Assembly: GCA_903932545.1 (NCBI GenBank)
Contig: CAIZGT010000097.1
Coordinates: forward strand, 1 to 21,004
Origin: an uncultured Rhodospirillales bacterium
GTDB lineage: Bacteria; Pseudomonadota; Alphaproteobacteria; Acetobacterales; Acetobacteraceae
Direction: 5' to 3'
Length of the DNA: 21,004 nt
This document shows, piece by piece, positions 1 to 6,750 of the stretch; within the stretch, counting starts at the first letter, position 1; every line of letters begins with the position of its first letter. The notes beneath the pieces were generated by a model. It saw only the letters and a program-made list of their open reading frames with translations, had not been told where the DNA came from and ran no database searches. The position numbers and the translations under genes are program-made.

Positions 1-161
1 ATGATGGTTCCCTGCTCGGTTTCAAGCCGCAGCCCATGCGCCTGGATCGCCGCCAAATTGGCCCCACGTGCGACCACTGACACGTCTAACCCTGCCTGCG
101 CCAAATGCGCAGCCAAATTGCCGCCAATGGAGCCTGCGCCATAGACGCAAATCCGCTTCAT
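1..161 (-). CDS. Ketopantoate reductase-like (ApbA/PanE family) protein, N-terminal part only
   Basis: Reading the minus strand from ATG at 161-159 gives a protein starting MKRICVYGAGSIGGNLAAHL, a Rossmann dinucleotide-binding start (GAGSIG, residues 8-13) typical of the ApbA/PanE N-terminal domain, which reduces 2-oxo acids such as ketopantoate with NADPH. Only about 53 codons are visible; the gene leaves the window at its left edge. The start overlaps the stop of the upstream amidohydrolase gene (ATGA, 161-158), and a GGAG ribosome site lies 8 nt before the ATG, inside that gene, so the two are probably co-translated. Many ApbA/PanE paralogues sit in catabolic operons rather than in pantothenate synthesis, so the pathway is left open. 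Other NAD(P)-dependent dehydrogenases share this fold, so the family call rests on the N-terminal motif alone. Confidence 0.75.
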   Translation of the reverse strand, partial: MKRICVYGAGSIGGNLAAHLAQAGLDVSVVARGANLAAIQAHGLRLETEQGTI

Positions 162-1369
162 GCCAGCAACTCCAACGCCGCGCGCGACAAAGCCTGCACG
201 CCCAGTCCAATGCACGCCTCATCAGGCTGGTAGTCTGAATTGTGCAACCGATCAGCTCGCCCAGGCGAGCCGGATCCAATACCGAGCTGAAAAGCTGGCA
301 CTTTCTGCGACATCAACGCGAAGTCTTCAGCCCCCATGCTTGGGTCACGACGGTGAATAACCTCGCCCAACTGATGGCGCACGGCCGCCACCACCGGCTC
401 CAGCACGCGATCATCATTGAGCAGAGCCGGAACGCCGCGCTGATACGCCACATCACACCGCACCCGCATGCTCAACTCAGCTCCCGCGCAAAGCCGCCGA
501 ATTGCCGCCTCGGCCACATCCTGCGCTTCAGCGTGCAGGGTGCGAACGGTGCCGATGAAAGTGACAGTGTCTGGGATAATATTGGCCGCTGTGCCGCCGT
601 GAATGGCACCCACGGTGACGACCGCCGGATGCAGCGGCTTCACCTCGCGTGACACGACAGTCTGCAATTGGGTGATCAGCGTGGCCGCCGCCACCACCGG
701 GTCGATAGCGGCGTAAGGATGTGCTGCGTGACCAGATTTGCCGTGCACCGATATGCTGAACGTGTCAGCAGCCGCGAGTGCTGGACCGGGGCAATAGCTG
801 AACTCACCCACGGGGATATGGGGGTAATTGTGAAATCCAAATGCAATATCAACATGAGGCGCTTCCAGAACGCCCTCACTGATCATGCGCTCTGCCCCGC
901 CGATAGCCTCCTCGGCTGGCTGGAAAATCAGCTTCACCGTCCCAGCCAAGGAAGGGGCGAGGCGCTGCAACACGGCGGCCACACCCAGCAGCGTAGTGGT
1001 ATGAATATCGTGTCCGCAGGCATGCATCAGCCCAGCATGCTGGCTGGCGAACACCAAGCCGGTGCGCTCCTCAATCGGCAGCGCGTCCATATCAGCGCGG
1101 ATTGCCAACACTGGGCCAGGACGCCCGCCCTCAATCAGCCCAACCACCCCGGTTTTGGCGATTCCGGTTTGATGCGCAATCCCGAGCCGGGTCAGTTCGC
1201 GCGCAACAACACCCGACGTTCGCACCTCCTCGAAGGCCAATTCGGGATGCGCATGCAAATCACGCCTTACGGCGATAAGACTTGCCTCAATCTCCTGCGT
1301 CAGCGCGGCAATCATGGATTGAGGATCGTTTGGCAGGTTGACTGCGGAAGAGGACATTTCGAAAGCCAT
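158..1369 (-). CDS. M20 family amidohydrolase (N-acyl amino acid / hippurate hydrolase type)
   Basis: A 403-residue full-length M20D-type peptidase. Members of this family are di-metal enzymes that cleave the amide bond of N-acyl amino acids, hippurate or related small amides, in the cytoplasm. Visible landmarks are RADMDALPIEE (91-101), HACGHDIHTT (116-125, ligands C118 and H120), FQPAEE (149-154, the catalytic/metal Glu pair), H180 in FHNYPH, the dimerisation-domain stretch GKSGHAAHP (210-218), MGAEDF (345-350) and LHNSDY (375-380, H376). All expected ligands are present, so it should be active. No signal peptide is seen. The ATG at 1369 has only a weak AAG-type ribosome site; an alternative ATG four codons in (1357) cannot be excluded. 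Downstream, the ketopantoate-reductase-like gene overlaps by 4 bp; upstream, manC diverges 128 bp away. The true acyl substrate cannot be read from sequence. Confidence 0.93.
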   Translation of the reverse strand: MAFEMSSSAVNLPNDPQSMIAALTQEIEASLIAVRRDLHAHPELAFEEVRTSGVVARELTRLGIAHQTGIAKTGVVGLIEGGRPGPVLAIRADMDALPIEERTGLVFASQHAGLMHACGHDIHTTTLLGVAAVLQRLAPSLAGTVKLIFQPAEEAIGGAERMISEGVLEAPHVDIAFGFHNYPHIPVGEFSYCPGPALAAADTFSISVHGKSGHAAHPYAAIDPVVAAATLITQLQTVVSREVKPLHPAVVTVGAIHGGTAANIIPDTVTFIGTVRTLHAEAQDVAEAAIRRLCAGAELSMRVRCDVAYQRGVPALLNDDRVLEPVVAAVRHQLGEVIHRRDPSMGAEDFALMSQKVPAFQLGIGSGSPGRADRLHNSDYQPDEACIGLGVQALSRAALELLA

Positions 1370-1445
1370 TTCTTAACACTCGTTAGAGTATGATGATGCC
1401 GCTCGGCGTTGGATACAAAAGCATTCGCATGGCTGGACAAGCTGC

Positions 1446-1466
1446 TCCGGCTTCGTCATAGCCGGA
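1446..1466 (+). promoter_or_regulatory. Hairpin in the leader of manC
   Basis: A perfect 7-bp inverted repeat (TCCGGCT ... AGCCGGA) with a 7-nt loop lies 31 nt before the manC ATG, in the 128 bp between the divergent amidohydrolase and manC genes. It could be an operator or a leader hairpin. It is not followed by a T-run, so it is not a standard terminator. No convincing -35/-10 pair was recognised in this gap. Confidence 0.3.
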
Positions 1467-1497
1467 CGCAACGGTCGCATTGCCTGAGGAATTAAGC

Positions 1498-2952
1498 ATG
1501 AGTCACGCCACACAAAGTGTTGCAACCGCTGACGCGCAGGACATTGTGCCGGTTATCCTGTCCGGGGGATCAGGGACGCGTCTTTGGCCGCTGTCACGCG
1601 AGAGCTTCCCCAAGCAATTCTGGCCGCTGGTCTCTGAGCGAACGATGATCCAGGAAACGGCTTCTCGTGCAATCGGCCCAGGTTTCGCGCCGCCAATGGT
1701 GGTTTGCAACGACTCGCATCGCTTTGTGGTGGCCGAGCAACTGCGCCTGCTCGGCGTGAAGGGCGCGCGCGTGGTGCTTGAGCCGGTGGGGCGTAATTCC
1801 GCCCCGGCGATCGCCGCCGCTGCGGTGATTGTGGCTGAAACCAATCCCCAAGCTGTGCTCTGGATGATGGCAGCCGATGCTGCAATCGCCGACACTGCGG
1901 CCCTGGGGGAGGCCCTGTGCCACGCCGTGGGCGCCGCGCGCGCTGGCAAAATCGTCACTTTCGGCATGCGCCCCACCGCGCCGGAGATCGGCTATGGTTA
2001 TATCGAAACTGGAGACGCGCTGGCTGGCCATGACGGCGTGCGGTTGATCGCGCGCTTCGTCGAAAAGCCGGATGCCGCCACAGCGCAGAGCATGGCCGCA
2101 GATGGTAAGCATCTTTGGAATTCCGGCATGTTCGTCTTTACCGCCGCCACATTGCTGGCAGAGTTGGAGCAGCATGCACCAAAAGTGCTCGATGCCGTGC
2201 GCAAATCCGTCGCCGCACGGCACCAGGATCTCGACTTCATCCGCCTGGGTGAGGCCGAGTTTGCCGCCAGCCCCAATATCAGCCTCGACTATGCTGTCGC
2301 CGAACGCACCAGCCACGCCGTGGTTGTGCCCTCCGACATCGGCTGGTCAGATGTTGGCAGCTGGAGCGCATTGTGGGAACTCGGCCGGAAAGACGCATCT
2401 GGCAACGTGGTGAGTGGAGACGTGGTGCTCGAAGGCGCACGCAATTGCTACGTGCGCGGTGACGGGATGCTGACGGCTGTGGTGGGGCTCGAAGATGCTG
2501 TGATCGTCGTCACAGAAGATGCTGTGCTCGCCATGCACCGGGACCGCGCGCAAGACGTGAAGAAAATTGTCGATCAACTCAAGGCTGCCAAGCGCAGTGA
2601 GGCAACTGCGCATCACCGGATGTATCGCCCATGGGGCTTCTATGAGGGGCTAATCCAAGGGGACCGCTTCCAAGTCAAGCGCATCGTGGTCTCGCCGGGC
2701 GCCAAGCTATCGCTGCAAAAACATTTCCACCGCGCCGAACATTGGGTGGTGGTCAATGGCAGCGCGATCGTGACCCGCGATGCCGAGCAGGTTCTGCTGC
2801 GCGAGAACGAAAGCATCTATTTGCCGCTCGGCTGCGTGCACCGACTCGAAAATCCGGGCAAAATCCCGTTGACACTCATCGAAGTGCAGTCGGGCGCATA
2901 TTTGGGTGAGGACGATATCGTCCGCATCGAAGACACATATGGGCGCAGCTGA
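1498..2952 (+). CDS. manC: Mannose-1-phosphate guanylyltransferase / mannose-6-phosphate isomerase (type II PMI-GMP)
   Basis: A bifunctional cytoplasmic enzyme of 484 residues that isomerises fructose-6-P/mannose-6-P and makes GDP-mannose from mannose-1-P and GTP, feeding polysaccharide and glycoconjugate synthesis. The N-terminal pyrophosphorylase domain has the nucleotide-binding signature GGSGTRLWPLSR (23-34) and the sugar-binding FVEKPD. The C-terminal cupin domain carries the isomerase zinc site, QKHFHRAEHW (407-416), and CVHRLENPG (446-454), and ends in the usual GEDDIVRIEDTYGR. The reading frame is open from a TTG at 1480, but the ATG at 1498 is preferred because GAGGA (1486-1490) sits 7 nt before it. 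Length matches the ManC/AlgA family. It stands alone here: no other nucleotide-sugar or exopolysaccharide gene is adjacent, and the following gene is convergent 26 bp away. Both activities should be intact. Confidence 0.95.
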   Translation: MSHATQSVATADAQDIVPVILSGGSGTRLWPLSRESFPKQFWPLVSERTMIQETASRAIGPGFAPPMVVCNDSHRFVVAEQLRLLGVKGARVVLEPVGRNSAPAIAAAAVIVAETNPQAVLWMMAADAAIADTAALGEALCHAVGAARAGKIVTFGMRPTAPEIGYGYIETGDALAGHDGVRLIARFVEKPDAATAQSMAADGKHLWNSGMFVFTAATLLAELEQHAPKVLDAVRKSVAARHQDLDFIRLGEAEFAASPNISLDYAVAERTSHAVVVPSDIGWSDVGSWSALWELGRKDASGNVVSGDVVLEGARNCYVRGDGMLTAVVGLEDAVIVVTEDAVLAMHRDRAQDVKKIVDQLKAAKRSEATAHHRMYRPWGFYEGLIQGDRFQVKRIVVSPGAKLSLQKHFHRAEHWVVVNGSAIVTRDAEQVLLRENESIYLPLGCVHRLENPGKIPLTLIEVQSGAYLGEDDIVRIEDTYGRS

Positions 2953-2978
2953 AACGAACCGGCCGCGGGCGGGGGGCT

Positions 2979-4535
2979 TTACGTCTCCTGCACGCCCTCG
3001 CGCTGATGCGCCTTCGGCGGCGCGCTGATGCGGCGCTCATCACTGCGGCGGCGGGATTGCCGCGTGAGCGCCAAATCCACGGCGAGCCCAGCCGCATGGC
3101 GTTCATCAACCGAAACCACACGGCGCACCGCCGGAACAAAGTGGTAGGGAAGCTGCATCAAGTCCGGATGGCTCGGCCCCGGACATTCGCACGTGAATAT
3201 AGTGCCGATGAGGCCGCCGAACGCCTCGCGCACATTGTCACCGGATTTGACCGCCAACATCGCCATATTGCTCAGGTCGCAATTGCAGGCTGCCAACAAT
3301 TCTGCCGTGATCTTGGCCGCGCGGCGCGAGAGCACAACAATATCGAGCATGCCGTTGCGCAGCAGCACAAACTCGGTGCCATCCGGCAGATGGCCCATGC
3401 TCTGAATATGAGCGACTATCGGAACACTGGGCCCATAGCTGGACGTGGTTTGCGCACCAAAATTGCCCGACAACGTGGCGCCCAACCCCATTCTGCGCGC
3501 CGCCGCAACAATCTCAGGGTCGTGCATCGCCGCAAACACGGTTCGACCAGGCAACTTACCGAAGGCTTCGGCGCGCTGCAGGCCGCGCAACAGATCTGGA
3601 GTGTCGAGTAATCCGCCTTTGTCAGGATCGTCCGCCAAATCCACCAGCGCTGGCGGGGGAGAACCCGGCGTGATTGCAGCCACGGCCGCCTCGATTGCGC
3701 GGTCCACCGTGAGCGGCGCCTCAGCCAGCACGCGCGGCGCGCGTGAGACCGCCATCGCCAACCGAGCCGCCGTCTCACGCGCCAAACCCGCGTCGCGGTC
3801 GGCCCAGACCAAAGCCGATGCCCCGGTAAACGGGCTGTCACTCCAGGCAAATCCAGTGAACACGCTCGCCGCCAGCACCGGGCGCTTCAAAGCGGCAAGC
3901 TCCGAATCGATCATGTCGTGCATCGCGGTTTCATTGCCCACCATCAGCATCGGTAGCCGCGCCAGCGCGCCGACCGGGCGGTGGCTACCGTTGATGATCT
4001 TTTCCAGGATGCCCAGAGCATCCATCGCCGCAGTGGCTTCGCTACCGTAACGGGTAGGGTGGTTGGAGGTCGCACCATCCAGCAGGATGGCCACTTCCTC
4101 TGACATATTCGCCCGCCAATCAAAGCTGGCCACCACCGGCAACGGTCCCATCACGCCGCGCACCCGCCGCAGGATGGTGAGGTCAGCCGTGGGATCGCCC
4201 TCAGCCTGACAGGCGCCATGCAGGGACAAATAAACTGCGTCGAACCGACCGCGCTTCAGCCCGGCCTCCACCTCGTTTAGCCAAGAGCTGAACAAGGCGC
4301 TGGTTAGCGGTCCCCCAGGCGGGGCTGAAGCTGAACGTAAGATTGTGGCATGCCAATCTGGGCGTTCAGCGAGAAAGCGACGCACACCAAACAGTTCGTG
4401 GCTCGCGGTCGCAAGCTCGTCAAATGACGCCGAACCCGAATGCCATTCGTGCAAAGCAACGTCCTCGCTGCGGGTGCGGCGAGGGGCAAAACTATTCGAA
4501 CAAAAACTGAGGCGTGCGACCGCCAGACGCAACAT
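2979..4535 (-). CDS. M81 family / MlrC-like (microcystinase C-type) protein with substituted metal-site motifs
   Basis: A 518-residue protein with the overall plan of the MlrC/M81 family: an N-terminal DUF1485-type domain and a C-terminal MlrC_C-type domain (ALVDLADDPDKGG near the middle, where the family usually reads D-x-x-D-N-P-G-G-G). LSLHGACQAEGDPTAD (103-118) matches the family's HGA(M)xAEG block. The usual metal-ligand motifs are changed: the family HE(T/S)N(T/S)F near the N-terminus reads FCSNSF (11-16), D-L-H-A-N reads DWRAN (139-143), and no clear Y-P-H counterpart follows (NHPTRYGSEA, 158-167). Known members are Zn-dependent peptidases acting on small peptides; this one may be inactive, use a different site, or do something else. 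The ATG at 4535 has AGGG upstream at suitable spacing. It converges on manC with a 26 bp gap. No signal peptide is evident. Confidence 0.8.
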   Translation of the reverse strand: MLRLAVARLSFCSNSFAPRRTRSEDVALHEWHSGSASFDELATASHELFGVRRFLAERPDWHATILRSASAPPGGPLTSALFSSWLNEVEAGLKRGRFDAVYLSLHGACQAEGDPTADLTILRRVRGVMGPLPVVASFDWRANMSEEVAILLDGATSNHPTRYGSEATAAMDALGILEKIINGSHRPVGALARLPMLMVGNETAMHDMIDSELAALKRPVLAASVFTGFAWSDSPFTGASALVWADRDAGLARETAARLAMAVSRAPRVLAEAPLTVDRAIEAAVAAITPGSPPPALVDLADDPDKGGLLDTPDLLRGLQRAEAFGKLPGRTVFAAMHDPEIVAAARRMGLGATLSGNFGAQTTSSYGPSVPIVAHIQSMGHLPDGTEFVLLRNGMLDIVVLSRRAAKITAELLAACNCDLSNMAMLAVKSGDNVREAFGGLIGTIFTCECPGPSHPDLMQLPYHFVPAVRRVVSVDERHAAGLAVDLALTRQSRRRSDERRISAPPKAHQREGVQET

Positions 4536-5080
4536 TAGTTCACCCTATCTGGCCTGCAAATTATTTTGCAGCGACAACCATTGATCAATTAGCAACAAAA
4601 ATTCGCGGATTTGACCGATCACGTTTTTGTGAGACCGAAGGAAGCACGGATCTTACCCTAGGAAAAGCAAATAAACTGCTGAATTGCTCATCACGCCTGC
4701 GCGAAAATGCAGGTCAGTCAGTCACATTGCCGAGACAACTCCACATCTCGTCTCCCTCACCCAGCCACGTTGCATTACATCAATTTACAATTCACATGAT
4801 CCTATCGAATGCAGCTGTATCGCAAGTCCCTAAACGACCTGTATCGATTGTAATTCTCTTGATTCCAGCATGCGCTATTGCGCAGCGACGCTGCCACGAT
4901 GCGTCCGTCATCCGGCCCAATTTTCGGCACATTCCCATGCAATGCTGAGATGCGATGCTTGCCAAAGATCGCGCGATATGGCGCTAGTCTGCGCAAAGTT
5001 CACGCTTTAGTGACGTTGCCAAATATCGCGCCAGACACAGCCCCGCCTCAGGCCAAGATCAAACCAGGATTAAACCGCCG
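4536..5080. other. Intergenic gap, AT-richer than its neighbours
   Basis: This 545 bp stretch separates the divergent M81-like gene and the membrane-protein gene. It is visibly poorer in G+C than the flanking genes. Open frames across it (for example 4514-4948, plus) have no recognisable motif, no family-like composition and no supporting ribosome site, so no gene is called. It holds two short dyads near the M81 start (4554-4571 and ATTGATCAAT at 4580-4589), and a small hairpin-like TGCGC-TATT-GCGCA near 4872. It probably contains the promoters of both flanking genes, but no confident -35/-10 pair was found. Confidence 0.5.
4554..4571. promoter_or_regulatory. Palindrome upstream of the M81-like gene (candidate operator)
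   Basis: A perfect inverted repeat with 7-bp arms, CTGCAAA-TTAT-TTTGCAG, lies 18-36 bp before the M81-like ATG (minus strand). A second perfect 10-bp palindrome, ATTGATCAAT, follows at 4580-4589. The position is right for a repressor or activator site. No T-run makes it a terminator, and no regulator gene is adjacent. Confidence 0.35.
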
Positions 5081-6730
5081 GTGACCATCACGTCTCGCAA
5101 CTCGCACGCCAATGACACGACCGCATTGCCCGCGCCCGGCTCCACTTCACAGCTGACGAGCATCATCGCCTGGACCGTTCTGCTAACGGTGCTGGGCTTG
5201 GTGATGTTGGCCACCATGCGCTCCCCCGAGAAAGACGATATCGCTTGGTTGCTCTATGTTGCGCGCAAATGGCTTGCAGGTCAGCGACTTTACACCGACT
5301 TGGTTGAGGTTAATCCGCCGCTGATCATCTGGATTTATGCGATCCCGGCGTGGATCGCCAATGCGGTTGGTCTGCCACCGAAATGGTTGGCGGTGCCAGG
5401 ATTTGCGACGATGGTGCTCGGTGCCGCTTGGTGGACCGCGAATCTGTTGCGCGATCAAGGTGCCATCTTTGCTCGGCGTACCCCAGTGTTCTGTGCGATC
5501 GGCACCTTGTTGTTGGCGCTGCCCGGCGTGGAATTCGGCCAGCGCGAGCATCTTATGGCAGCTTCAGTGTTGCCGTATTTGGCAGGCATGGCGATCTGGC
5601 TGAATGGCGGCTCGCTCCCGCGTCGGCAAGGCATTGCGGTGGGCGTGCTGGCCGGCTTGGGATGCGCGCTCAAACCAACTTATGGCTTGGCCTTTGTGCT
5701 GCCAGAACTGGTTGGCTGGCTGCGCCATCGCCCAGTGTTGCGCGCCGCGCCGGTTGCAGGGGTTATCGCTGCCTTGCTTTACGCGGTGAGCATTTTGATT
5801 TTTTGCCCTGCGTTCCTCGACCATGCCGTCCCGCTGGCGTTGGCGCTTTATGGCGGCACCGATGTAACGGTTTTGGACTTAATCCAGAAAGCCACATCGC
5901 TGTTGCTGGGTGACGCGGTGCTTTGCATGATTTGGCTGCTCTGCTACCGCCACCCGAACCAGCGCACCAGCTTTGCCGAAGCGATGTTCACCGTGCTGAT
6001 GTGCTTCGCACTTGGCGCGACGGCGGTGTATTTTCTGCAAGGCAAGAACTGGTTTTATCACCGGATACCAGCAGTGGTAGCAGTGGTGCTCGCCCTGATG
6101 TTCTGGGCCGCCGACAAGCTACCCAGCATGATAACGGATATGTCACGCGCGGGCGCCAATTTCTGGCCCACAGCACGTACACTGGCTTGTGCGTTTATGG
6201 CGCTGGTTTCGATCGGGACTCTTGCCTTTGGTGAGGCGGTTCGTATGCGGCCTTGGATCATCAGCGCCATGGAGCCTGAGCAATCCACCGAAATGCGCAT
6301 TGAAAAGATCATCCGGCGCTAACATGCCCGCACCTATCTGGCCTTCTCAGAATGGATCGAGCTTGGCTTTCCCGTGGTCAACAACACCGGCGTGGTCTGG
6401 ACATCGCGCTTTGACTCGATGTGGGCGTTGCGCGGCGAGATGTGGCGCGTCCAGGAAGATGGGAAAGCACCGAAGGAATGGCCGATCCGCCAATGGGTGG
6501 CACGGGATTTCGTAAAAGGCTGCCCAGATATCGCGGTGGTGGACGCACGCGGTGGGATTAACTTCGTGAGTTACCTCATCGCGTCAGACACGGATTTCGC
6601 CAAGGCTTGGCGCCATTACCGCCAGATTGCGATGTTTGACGGCTTGCGTGTTCTCAAGCGCCAAGGGGATAGCTGCGATGACAGCAAAAAACCGTCGCGT
6701 GTGGTGTCTGCTGCAATGCCCAGCCCTTGA
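5081..6730 (+). pseudogene. Polytopic GT-C-like membrane protein interrupted by an in-frame TAA
   Basis: The frame starts at GTG 5081 and encodes about ten hydrophobic segments, with an acidic pair in a first loop (EKDDIAWLLY, 50-59) and EVNPPLIIW (76-84). This layout resembles GT-C fold glycosyltransferases that use lipid-linked sugars, but no specific family is claimed. TAA at 6320-6322 ends it after 413 codons. The same frame then stays open to TGA at 6728-6730, reading HARTYLAFSEWIELGF and WTSRFDSMWALRGEMWRV, a plausible continuation of the C-terminal extracytoplasmic domain. Without the TAA the product would be about 548 residues. The downstream part has an ATG at 6374 but no clear ribosome site. 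Options are a recent nonsense mutation, a sequencing error, stop readthrough, or two separate cistrons; the first two seem likeliest. It converges on the next gene 20 bp away. Confidence 0.7.
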
Positions 6731-6750
6731 TAGAGTTGGCGGTTGATCGA

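Noticed and set aside
1374..1389. Interleaved dyads TAAC-ACTC-GTTA-GAGT beside the amidohydrolase start
   Set aside because: Arms of only 4 bp; such patterns arise often by chance and no further support was seen.
668..1393. 241-codon plus-strand open frame over the amidohydrolase
   Set aside because: It lies opposite a complete M20 gene with all motifs; its translation shows no family features and is rich in Arg/His/Gln, as expected of a shadow frame.
1594..2316. 240-codon minus-strand open frame over manC
   Set aside because: Antisense to an intact, well-recognised gene; no ribosome site or motif.
2953..2978. Bidirectional terminator between manC and the M81-like gene
   Set aside because: The 26 bp are GC-rich but form no clear stem followed by a T-run.
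4514..4948. 144-codon plus-strand frame in the 4536-5080 gap
   Set aside because: No motif, no clear ribosome site, starts inside the antisense of the M81-like gene, and composition looks non-coding.
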